From: Oscillospiraceae bacterium
Lineage (GTDB): Bacteria; Bacillota_A; Clostridia; Oscillospirales; WRJC01
Length of the DNA stretch: 6,554 nucleotides
NCBI GenBank assembly: GCA_009785015.1
Contig: WQXD01000216.1
Span: 1 to 6,554, forward strand
Reading direction: 5' to 3'
The translations under genes and the position numbers were made by a program. Under the pieces are notes generated by a model. That model did no database searches. It was not told the origin of the DNA and saw nothing but the letters and a program-made list of their open reading frames with translations. Positions 1 to 5,676 of this stretch are shown here, one piece after another; position 1 is the first letter of the stretch, and each line of letters opens with the position of its first letter.

Positions 1-348
1 GGCCTGCAGCTTGTCTTTGAAAATTTTTTGCTCTTTGGCGTCCATATTCTCCTGCTTTATATATGCCTCGGCCTTGCCGTGGTCGATCCATGTGCCGCCG
101 CCGTAATTGAAACCTACGGGTTCGTTTGATTTCGCGAAGCCGCATATCTCATCTTCCGAAAACACGAAAACCTCGAAATTCTCCGACCAAAAAGCGTAAG
201 CCGCCTTTGCCTCGCGCAGAATAGGCTCGGCGTCGATGTGATTTATGTACTCATCGAGATACGAGCAGCTTATCTTCAGAGGGGCATTTTGCACCGTTTG
301 CCGGTTTTTATCGAAATCCCGCTTTGCCTTTTGTATATCCGTCATCAT
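1..348 (-). CDS. Partial CDS, possible glycyl-radical (PFL-like) enzyme N-terminus
   Basis: This is the first 116 codons of a gene that continues past the left edge, so it has no stop here. I start it at the ATG at 348-346, which overlaps the TGA of the upstream UroD-like gene (ATGA, 4 bp). A second ATG follows directly, and a GGGG run at 356-359 lies 7 nt upstream as a weak ribosome site. Residues 41-72 (EPILREAKAAYAFWSENFEV, then a DEICGF motif) match the pattern at the N-terminus of pyruvate-formate-lyase-family glycyl radical enzymes. There a helix with R-x-A-K-A is followed by a strand and a DELI-x-G-type motif. The next part (GGGTWIDHGKAEAYIK, about 83-98) fits the histidine-containing loop that follows in that family. 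The diagnostic catalytic Cys and C-terminal glycyl loop lie outside the window, so the family is an inference. An activase at 4727-5638 supports it. It could instead be an unrelated hypothetical protein. Confidence 0.55.
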   Translation of the reverse strand, partial: MMTDIQKAKRDFDKNRQTVQNAPLKISCSYLDEYINHIDAEPILREAKAAYAFWSENFEVFVFSEDEICGFAKSNEPVGFNYGGGTWIDHGKAEAYIKQENMDAKEQKIFKDKLQA

Positions 349-1481
349 CCATACACCCCGACCCTGTGCGCCGTATTGTACGCCGCGACGATGTTTTCGA
401 CGGGGGTGTTGTCCTGGAGGGCGTGCGAGGGCGCGAAACAGTATTCGTATCCGGGCATCATCGTTTCGAGTATGGCGGCGCAGTTTTGCTCTGTTTCGTC
501 CGCGCTGCCGAAGGCGAGCGGGCCGCCCGTCGATATGCAGCCGTGGAAAAACAGCCTGCCGCCAAACGTCTTCTTGAGATACTCGGGGTCCATGTTGCGC
601 GCTTCCGGCTGCAGCGTGTCCACCCCGGTGAGCCCCGCTTTTATATATTCCTCATATGTCCAGCTCGAAGAACCGCACGTGTGCAGCAGGGTGGGCAGCG
701 CGTATTGTTTGCACAGCTCGAAAAACGGCTTTTGGCGTGATAAAATATGTTTTTTGAATATTTCCATCGAGATGAGCGGTGTGTGCTGCGTGCCCAGATC
801 TTCGCCCATCCACACGAAATCCACTATTTCATTCACTTTTTTGCCCCGCTTTTTCGCTATCTTGCCGATACTGTCGAGCTCCCGCTCCAAAACGGCCAGC
901 TGCTGCCCTATAAAGCGGTCTATCAGCAAAAGCCCCGCTTCGTCATCCGAGATCAAATCCACAAACGTCTGTTCCATAGTCCGGAAAAACCCCGCCGTGT
1001 TGATCACGCAAGCGGTTCCGGCTCCGCCCAAGTGTATGGCATAGCCCTCATTCGCCTCTATCTGCGCTTCCAAGGATTCGTAGTTGAAATGGTCCGGGTT
1101 CGGCATCGCCCAGGCCGCGACTTTTTCAGCGTCCGCGAATTCGAGCGGGAAATCGCAGTAATCCCAGTATCCGCCGGCTTCGTTTTCTATCCATCTGCAG
1201 ACAAATCCGTACATTCCGTTTACCATTCTGTCGGCTCTCTCCGAGACATGGAGCACAGGCCCGGTATATCCCGCCCCCATGCCCCGAAAATCCACTCCGA
1301 TCTGGGCGAGAAGCCCCCTATGGTCGTTTGGGGCGAGGCCCAGATGTTCCATCAGCCGGTTTTGTATTATCGGATTCGAGCTGTAGTTGATTGGCACCCG
1401 GTCGGGTTTCTCATGCCGTATGACGCGGCGCACCCTTTCCTTTGAGTTCATGGTTTCTCTTGCTTTTATTATTTTGTTCAT
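345..1481 (-). CDS. UroD-family protein, MtaA/MtbA-like zinc methyltransferase type
   Basis: The 378-residue product belongs to the uroporphyrinogen decarboxylase superfamily, a TIM barrel that includes heme-pathway HemE and the cobamide/thiol methyltransferases MtaA, MtbA and CmuA. The N-terminal block SKERVRRVIRHEKPDRVPI (13-31) is typical of the methyltransferase-like branch, as are MGEDLGTQ (225-232), LHTCGS (266-271), DTLQPEARNMDP (288-299) and PSHALQDNTPVENI (351-364). His267 and Cys269 with Cys315 (in HGCIS) form an H-x-C-x45-C arrangement like the zinc site of MtaA/MtbA, where zinc activates a thiol methyl acceptor. HemE lacks this, and no other heme gene is nearby. The start at 1481 has a strong GGAGG at 1491-1495, spaced 9 nt. 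An internal ATG at codon 11 is a less likely start. The gene begins 18 nt after the phosphatase stop and overlaps the next gene by 4 bp, so it is mid-operon. Methyl donor and acceptor are unknown, and no corrinoid protein is visible. Confidence 0.88.
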   Translation of the reverse strand: MNKIIKARETMNSKERVRRVIRHEKPDRVPINYSSNPIIQNRLMEHLGLAPNDHRGLLAQIGVDFRGMGAGYTGPVLHVSERADRMVNGMYGFVCRWIENEAGGYWDYCDFPLEFADAEKVAAWAMPNPDHFNYESLEAQIEANEGYAIHLGGAGTACVINTAGFFRTMEQTFVDLISDDEAGLLLIDRFIGQQLAVLERELDSIGKIAKKRGKKVNEIVDFVWMGEDLGTQHTPLISMEIFKKHILSRQKPFFELCKQYALPTLLHTCGSSSWTYEEYIKAGLTGVDTLQPEARNMDPEYLKKTFGGRLFFHGCISTGGPLAFGSADETEQNCAAILETMMPGYEYCFAPSHALQDNTPVENIVAAYNTAHRVGVYG

Positions 1482-1490
1482 AACTGTAAG

Positions 1491-1495
1491 CCTCC
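1491..1495 (-). promoter_or_regulatory. Strong Shine-Dalgarno of the UroD-family gene
   Basis: The mRNA-sense sequence is AAAAAGGAGG followed by 9 nt and the ATG at 1481. This is the best ribosome site in the window, and it decides the start at 1481 over the internal ATG ten codons later. It sits in the 18-nt gap after the phosphatase stop codon, so the UroD-like protein can be translated efficiently from a polycistronic message. Confidence 0.8.
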
Positions 1496-1499
1496 TTTT

Positions 1500-2168
1500 T
1501 CACCTTTTCATATTTTGCACATAAAATATTTTATGATCCTCGAGCCTGATGGCGGCCAGCGCCCCGCCGTACACACAGCCGCTGTCTATACAGATTTTAT
1601 CGTTGTGGCGCGGGTCAAACCATACGTCGCAGTTGTCATAATCCTTGTGTATAAAGAATGTGGGCGTATGCCCGAAGATGCAGGTATAACCGCGGAGCCC
1701 TTCATAATCATAAAATTCCTCCCTGCTCCAGATCAGCGCGTCACGCGTCTGGGATTCGGGCGGCAGCATAACGTCCAAGCCCGCGTGGGACAAAAAATAC
1801 CGCTTGCCGTTTATTTCGAGCATTTCATAGTACGGGCAGGAGCGCAGATACGAAAGCATCCCGGCCGACTCGCCGCCGGGCAAACCCTTCAGCTCCGCCG
1901 ACGTCAATCCGCCGCCGTTTGCAAACCAGCCGAACGGCTCCGTGCCGTCGATATAGTCGAACATCATCTGCTCGTGGTTCCCGATAAAAAAGCGCGTGTT
2001 TTTTTGCTGCATGATGAATCTCACACAATCGGCGGACCTCTCGCCCCTGTCGATCGCGTCTCCCAGGATATATAGCTCATCGAGCGAGGAATCAAAGCGT
2101 ATCTGCTGTAAAAGCGCCATGAATTCGTCGTAACAGCCGTGGATGTCCGCTATGCAATATGTGCTCAT
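1500..2168 (-). CDS. PPP-family metallophosphatase (calcineurin-like)
   Basis: The 222-residue protein is a complete single-domain metallophosphoesterase of the bacterial PPP (serine/threonine phosphatase, diadenosine tetraphosphatase-like) type. The metal-ligand motifs are all present and in order: D8-x-H10-G in IADIHG, GDAIDRG (36-42), GNHE (63-66), SHAG (127-130) and GHTP (166-169). The C-terminal IDSGCVYGGALAAIRL (194-209) is the usual closing strand pair. These bind two metal ions for phosphomonoester or phosphoanhydride hydrolysis. The protein has no signal peptide or membrane segment, so it acts in the cytoplasm. I chose the ATG at 2168 because the family motif begins a few residues later. 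Longer in-frame starts would run into the ROK gene. The ribosome site GAAGGG (2182-2187) is 13 nt away, which is long, so translation may be modest or coupled to the ROK gene ending 34 nt upstream. Substrate (phosphoprotein, dinucleotide or small phosphate ester) cannot be told from sequence. Confidence 0.9.
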   Translation of the reverse strand: MSTYCIADIHGCYDEFMALLQQIRFDSSLDELYILGDAIDRGERSADCVRFIMQQKNTRFFIGNHEQMMFDYIDGTEPFGWFANGGGLTSAELKGLPGGESAGMLSYLRSCPYYEMLEINGKRYFLSHAGLDVMLPPESQTRDALIWSREEFYDYEGLRGYTCIFGHTPTFFIHKDYDNCDVWFDPRHNDKICIDSGCVYGGALAAIRLEDHKIFYVQNMKR

Positions 2169-2202
2169 TGTATATATATTTCCCTTCAAAGAATTACGGC
2201 TT

Positions 2203-3168
2203 TTACTCCAGCGCCAGCGCGGCATAAAGGCCTATGTCGTCCCCCAAGGCGGCCGGAACCACTTCGCATACCGCGAGCGAATGCTTCAAAGCCTCTTTTT
2301 CGAGTACGCGCTCGCACCAGGGCCTCAGCAAATTTTCCGAACGCCGGTAAATGCTGCCTATTATTATCATTTCGGGATTGAGCAGGTCTACAAGTATCGA
2401 AAGCGCGCGCCCGAGATATTCGCCGCTTGCGCGGTAGATATCGAGCGCGAGGCTGTCGCCCCTGTTTGCCGCTTCGGCGATTTCCTTCGCGGTGATTTTG
2501 TCCATATCTTCCGCGCTATCGCAAAAGGAGGCCTTCTGCCCCGATTGAAAAAGCTCCAGAAGCTTCGTTTTCGCGATTTGCGCGATACCGTCGCCGCTGC
2601 AAAATCCGTCAAACGAGCCCGCTTTGCCGTAGCCGACCGGACCGGAATCGGCGCCGCGTATGTGGCCGATTTCACCCGCCATCCCGTTTGTGCCCGAATA
2701 CAGCCTGCCGTCCAAGATCAGGCCGCCGCCGAACCCCGTACCGAAAGTGAGAAAGATCACGTTCTTCAAATTTTTGCCTTTGCCCGCCCCGAACTTCCAT
2801 TCAGCCAGGGCGCAGGCGTTCGCGTCGTTTTCGAGAACTGTCTTTATTTCATGCCTGCTCTCAAAATATTCGGTTATATGGACGTCGTCCCAGCCGATAA
2901 GATGGGGCGGGGACATTATGACGCCCGTTTTGTTGTCCAAGGGGCCCCCGCAGCTTATCCCAATCGACGAAATATCGCCCGCTTTGAGATTTGCGCGCCC
3001 GATTATGGCCGACACTTCGCGGTCTATCTTCTCAAGGGTGGTTTTGTATGTATTGTCCTTGATTGTGGAAAAAAACGAAGTTTCGACAAATTTCACGTCT
3101 TTGCCCTTTATCTCGCCGAGTGCGGCCGCGCATTTCGTGCCGCCTATATCTATACCTATTTTGTACAT
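2203..3168 (-). CDS. ROK-family sugar kinase lacking the zinc cysteines
   Basis: The 321-residue protein is a full-length ROK (repressor, ORF, kinase) family member without an N-terminal helix-turn-helix, so it is an enzyme rather than a NagC/XylR-type repressor. It would phosphorylate a hexose or aminosugar with ATP. Visible motifs are the phosphate-binding DIGGTK (7-12), CGGPLD (73-78), SPPHLIGWDDV (86-96), ENDANA (113-118, with D115 as the expected catalytic base), GTGFGGG (143-149) and AGEIGH (164-169). The usual zinc motif C-x-C-G-x-x-G-C-x-E is replaced by V178, Y180, S185 and D187 on an otherwise conserved backbone (GPVGYGKAGSFDGFCSG), so the structural zinc is presumably absent although His169 remains. 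The TGA three codons upstream of the ATG at 3168 rules out a longer start. It is the first gene of the leftward operon, behind a strong promoter. Glucose, mannose, N-acetylmannosamine and allose are all possible substrates. Confidence 0.93.
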   Translation of the reverse strand: MYKIGIDIGGTKCAAALGEIKGKDVKFVETSFFSTIKDNTYKTTLEKIDREVSAIIGRANLKAGDISSIGISCGGPLDNKTGVIMSPPHLIGWDDVHITEYFESRHEIKTVLENDANACALAEWKFGAGKGKNLKNVIFLTFGTGFGGGLILDGRLYSGTNGMAGEIGHIRGADSGPVGYGKAGSFDGFCSGDGIAQIAKTKLLELFQSGQKASFCDSAEDMDKITAKEIAEAANRGDSLALDIYRASGEYLGRALSILVDLLNPEMIIIGSIYRRSENLLRPWCERVLEKEALKHSLAVCEVVPAALGDDIGLYAALALE

Positions 3169-3200
3169 ATATACTCATGTCTGCCTTCCTTGAGCTTTTA

Positions 3201-3232
3201 GTTTCGCGTTATATGTATTATATCGCGGAAAC
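3201..3232. promoter_or_regulatory. Candidate operator: inverted repeat over the -10 of the leftward promoter
   Basis: The arms GTTTCGCG (3201-3208) and CGCGGAAAC (3224-3232) are complementary except for one extra base, and the interior also contains ATAT/ATAT symmetry. The repeat encloses the minus-strand -10 (3217-3222) and probable start site, where a dimeric repressor would block RNA polymerase. There is no T-run on either side to suggest a terminator. No regulator gene lies in the window, and which protein binds is unknown. Confidence 0.45.
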
Positions 3233-3245
3233 GACAGAAAGTCAA
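3217..3245 (-). promoter_or_regulatory. Sigma-70-type promoter of the leftward operon
   Basis: On the minus strand a -35 element TTGACT (3245-3240) is followed by a 17-nt spacer and a perfect TATAAT -10 (3222-3217). The region upstream of the -35 (plus-strand 3246-3276) is almost pure A/T and could act as an UP element. Expected transcription start is near 3210, giving a leader of about 40 nt to the ROK start. No other convincing promoter was seen before the later minus-strand genes, so it probably drives all four. Confidence 0.85.
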
Positions 3246-3293
3246 GTAAAATAAATAAGCTTAAATATTTTTTTAACTGCGGCCGCTTGGATA

Positions 3294-3323
3294 TTGTGCA
3301 AAAGCAATTATTGTGATATAATT
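3294..3323 (+). promoter_or_regulatory. Probable promoter of the M28 peptidase gene
   Basis: A perfect -10 TATAAT (3318-3323) is preceded by TG at 3315-3316, making an extended -10 (TGaTATAAT). The -35 is weak: TTGTGC at 3294-3299 with an 18-nt spacer. Extended -10 promoters tolerate a poor -35. Expected start is about 3330, giving an A-rich leader of roughly 40 nt. It diverges from the leftward promoter, with start sites about 120 bp apart. Confidence 0.7.
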
Positions 3324-3333
3324 TGGATAAACA

Positions 3334-3371
3334 ATGAAAAATGAAAAAAGGAAAAAGGAAAATGAAAAATG
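3334..3371 (+). repeat. 11-bp direct repeat in the A-rich leader, second copy carrying the start codon
   Basis: AATGAAAAATG occurs at 3334-3344 and again at 3361-3371, where its last three bases are the start codon of the peptidase gene. The purine-only stretch between the copies contains two GGAAA boxes (3351 and 3358), the second being the ribosome site (AAGGAAA, about 8 nt from the ATG). The duplicate may simply be low-complexity slippage. Confidence 0.5.
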
Positions 3372-4634
3372 GGAAAATACGGAGAAAGCGCGTACGCGCT
3401 GATGGAAAAATTGGACTACATACGTGTGGCCGGCACGGAGGGCGAAATAAAAGCCGCCCATGTTTTCTGCGATGAACTCAAAAATATGGGGCTTGCGCCT
3501 GTACTTGAATCATTTGAAATCGACTCCTGGGATATACAAAAGGCTGCGCTGGAGGTGACGGGACCCCATGCGAAATCTTACCCTGTCACCGGTTACGGGT
3601 TGTCCGGCAGCACCGAAACGGGCGGCTTGCGCGCTCCTTTTTGGTACGCCGAAAACGGCAACGACATCGCCCTGTCGCAGGCGAAGGGCAAAATCATACT
3701 GCTCAACATGACGCCGGCCGCGGAAATGTACCGTAAAATGGCCGAAGCGGGAGTAGCGGGTTTTATCGCCGTCAGCGGCTCTTTGACCGACGAACGTGAT
3801 AAAACCGATTTGGAACTGCGTTTCCTCCGCAGGGACCGGCATTTAAAAGGCGGCGAATTGCCGCAGATTCCCGGCGTTTCCATTCGAGCCGTCGACGCGA
3901 TCGAAATGCTGCGCGGCGAGCCGGAAGAAGTTGTGATAAAACTGTCTCAGACCGAGAGCAAATCGACTTCAAACAATGTTATCGCGGAAATCACGGGCGC
4001 GAGCAAACCCGGCGAGTGGATTACCGTCGGCGCGCATTATGACAGTGTACCTTTTTCGCACGGTATGTACGACAATGCTTCCGGCAGCGCGATTATCATG
4101 GAAGCCTGCCGCCATTTTGCCCGGAATAAGCCGATGCGCTCACTTCGGTTCATCTGGTTCGGCGCGGAAGAAAAAGGACTTTTAGGCAGCCGTTATCACA
4201 TCGCTTCCAATCCGGATGAAATAAAGGCGACGAAACTGATGATCAACGCGGATTTGGCGGGGCAGGTTATCGGTCACCACGAATTTGCGGTGACCGCACA
4301 AAAAGAAGTCGGCGATATACTGCATTTCATGGCGCAGGAAATCGGGTTTGGCTGCATTGTCAAACAGAATATTTATTCGTCGGACTCCACGGCTTACGCG
4401 GATGCGGGTGTGCCGTCGTTCAGCTTTTTGCGCGCCGGTACCATCGGGCACAGCCGGTATGACGCGATTTGTCTTGTTTCGCCCTCCGCAATGGAAAAGA
4501 CTGCCGCTTTCATGATATATTTCACACAAAAAATCGTGAACAGCGTGACATTCCCCGTTCCGGCAGGTATTCCCGACGACCTGAAAGAAAAATTGGAAAT
4601 TTATTTCGGGCGCAAAGCTCCCAAAGATGAGTAA
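3369..4634 (+). CDS. M28-family zinc metallopeptidase with PA-like insert
   Basis: The 421-residue protein is an M28 (aminopeptidase Y/S-like) co-catalytic zinc peptidase that would remove N-terminal residues from peptides. The catalytic domain (about 200-390) shows GAHYDS (H223), DNASG (D235), GAEEKGLLGS (E267/E268), NADLAG (D295) and GHSRYD (H361). These are the expected two-zinc ligands and the general-base glutamate. SSDSTAYADAGVPSFSF (337-353) is the typical loop before the last histidine. Residues about 60-195 include AKGKIILLNM and EAGVAGFIAVSG, the signature of a protease-associated (PA) domain inserted between the N-terminal helices and catalytic core. There is no signal peptide or transmembrane segment, so it should be cytoplasmic, which is less common for M28 enzymes with a PA domain. 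The start at 3369 has AAGGAAA at 3356-3362. A TGA at 3363-3365 excludes upstream in-frame starts. It has its own promoter and is followed 92 bp later by the activase. Carboxypeptidase or glutaminyl-cyclase-like activity is an alternative. Confidence 0.9.
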   Translation: MGKYGESAYALMEKLDYIRVAGTEGEIKAAHVFCDELKNMGLAPVLESFEIDSWDIQKAALEVTGPHAKSYPVTGYGLSGSTETGGLRAPFWYAENGNDIALSQAKGKIILLNMTPAAEMYRKMAEAGVAGFIAVSGSLTDERDKTDLELRFLRRDRHLKGGELPQIPGVSIRAVDAIEMLRGEPEEVVIKLSQTESKSTSNNVIAEITGASKPGEWITVGAHYDSVPFSHGMYDNASGSAIIMEACRHFARNKPMRSLRFIWFGAEEKGLLGSRYHIASNPDEIKATKLMINADLAGQVIGHHEFAVTAQKEVGDILHFMAQEIGFGCIVKQNIYSSDSTAYADAGVPSFSFLRAGTIGHSRYDAICLVSPSAMEKTAAFMIYFTQKIVNSVTFPVPAGIPDDLKEKLEIYFGRKAPKDE

Positions 4635-4684
4635 AAAAAATTTTTGCTTTGCGCATTGAAAAACAATGCGGCTTGTGGTATAAT
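4633..4684 (+). promoter_or_regulatory. Promoter with A/T-tract of the activase-PfkB unit
   Basis: A TTGAAA -35 (4656-4661), a 17-nt spacer and a perfect TATAAT -10 (4679-4684) lie in the 92-bp gap after the peptidase gene. The A8T5 tract at 4633-4645, starting in the peptidase stop codon, sits about 46-58 bp before the expected start near 4691, the position of an UP element. This suggests the activase and kinase are transcribed independently of the peptidase. Confidence 0.78.
4652..4670. repeat. Perfect 7-bp inverted repeat covering the -35 of the activase promoter
   Basis: CGCATTG and CAATGCG flank an AAAAA loop, with no mismatches. The symmetric site overlaps the -35 at 4656-4661, so an operator is the simplest reading. 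As RNA it would form a small hairpin downstream of the peptidase gene, but the sequence after it (GCTTGTGG) has no U-run, so it is not a normal intrinsic terminator. Confidence 0.5.
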
Positions 4685-4726
4685 TATCCCCAAGGAAAAA
4701 AGTGATGGATAGGTAAGGTAATATTT

Positions 4727-5638
4727 ATGGATTCCGGACAAATATTCGACATACAGAGATTTTCGATACACGACGGGCCGGGGATACGCACCACCGTGTT
4801 TTTCGCGGGCTGCAATTTGCGCTGCTTTTGGTGCCATAACCCCGAATCGCTGAAAAAAGAACCGCGCCTGCAGTTTTTCCCCGTCAAATGCATAGGCTGC
4901 GGCGCGTGTGTGAAGGCTTGCGCCCGGGGGGTGCACTCGGCCGCGGCCGACGGGTCGCGCTTAATCAAAAGGGAACTCTGCACGGGCTGCGGCGACTGCG
5001 CGAGGGAGTGCTGCGCGGAAGCGCTCGCCATGAGCTCGCGCGGGGAATCCGCCGAAAAAGTGATCGAAACCGTGCTCAGGGACAAGCCGTTTTACCGCGA
5101 GAACGGAGGCGTCACTTTTTCGGGCGGCGAGCCTCTGCTCCAGTTTGAGTTTTTGCGCTCGCTTTTAAAGCTCGCGAAATCCCACGGGCTGAACACGACG
5201 GTGGACACGGCGGGAAATGTCCCCTTTGAGCGCTTTGAGGAGCTGCTGCCGATGGTCGATTTGTGGCTTTTCGACGTAAAATGCGCCGAAGAAGAAGATC
5301 ATATAAAGGCCACGGGGGCGCCGAACCGGCTGATTTTCGAAAACCTCGAAAAGCTGTGCGCCGCGGGGGCGAACGTCGAAATACGCATACCCGTGGTGCC
5401 CACGGTGAACGCTTCGGCCGAGGGCATGAGCGCGATATGCGGGCGCGTCAAAACGTTCGCAGCCGAAAATTCCCGCGTGGGCGTCGAGCTTCTGCCCTTT
5501 CACAGACTGGGCGGGGGAAAATACGAGGCGCTCGGAATGCAGTACAAGGCTTCGGAGCTCGAACCTCCCTCAAAAGAGGAACTGGCGGCGTACAGGCAGA
5601 TTTTCGCAGATGCGAAAATAAGGGCAAAAGCCGAATGA
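4727..5638 (+). CDS. Glycyl-radical-enzyme activating protein (radical SAM, PflA family)
   Basis: The 303-residue protein is a radical-SAM activase that would use S-adenosylmethionine and a [4Fe-4S] cluster to place a glycyl radical on a partner enzyme. The N-terminal DIQRFSIHDGPGIRTTVFF (8-26) and the C29-x3-C33-x2-C36 motif (CNLRCFWC) are diagnostic. An inserted ferredoxin-like domain follows, with C55-C58-C61-C65 and C85-C88-C91-C95, each C-x2-C-x2-C-x3-C for an additional [4Fe-4S]. This separates it from short PflA and NrdG and groups it with activases of glycerol/diol dehydratases, HPD decarboxylase, CutD-like and similar enzymes. FSGGEPL (131-137) is the SAM-binding motif, and DVK (183-185) and RIPVVPTVN are usual later strands. 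Length is normal for the group. The start at 4727 has AAGG (4715-4718) 8 nt upstream. Its target is not encoded beside it on the same strand. The leftmost gene is the only candidate in view. PfkB follows 38 nt later, likely in the same operon. Confidence 0.95.
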   Translation: MDSGQIFDIQRFSIHDGPGIRTTVFFAGCNLRCFWCHNPESLKKEPRLQFFPVKCIGCGACVKACARGVHSAAADGSRLIKRELCTGCGDCARECCAEALAMSSRGESAEKVIETVLRDKPFYRENGGVTFSGGEPLLQFEFLRSLLKLAKSHGLNTTVDTAGNVPFERFEELLPMVDLWLFDVKCAEEEDHIKATGAPNRLIFENLEKLCAAGANVEIRIPVVPTVNASAEGMSAICGRVKTFAAENSRVGVELLPFHRLGGGKYEALGMQYKASELEPPSKEELAAYRQIFADAKIRAKAE

Positions 5639-5676
5639 TTTTTATTTGATTTTTTGAAAGGGGATTTGGGCAATTT

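Noticed and set aside
238..1445. Long plus-strand open frames opposite the UroD-like gene
   Set aside because: They are antisense to a gene with clear family motifs and a strong ribosome site. Their translations are rich in Arg, Cys and Ser with no recognisable domain.
345..1481. Heme-pathway uroporphyrinogen decarboxylase (HemE)
   Set aside because: The H-x-C and distal Cys pattern, the HGCIS and MDP blocks, and the absence of heme genes fit the methyltransferase branch.
2143..3201. A 352-codon plus-strand open frame opposite the ROK kinase
   Set aside because: It is the mirror of the ROK coding frame, shows no motif, and would need transcription against a strong promoter.
3342..3365. Seven-codon leader peptide upstream of the peptidase gene
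   Set aside because: The ATG at 3342 is in frame and stops at 3363, but it has no ribosome site and lies in a low-complexity A-rich leader, so it is probably chance.
4652..4670. Intrinsic terminator of the peptidase gene
   Set aside because: The stem is only 7 bp and is followed by GCTTGTGG rather than a T-run. Its overlap with a -35 element makes an operator more likely.
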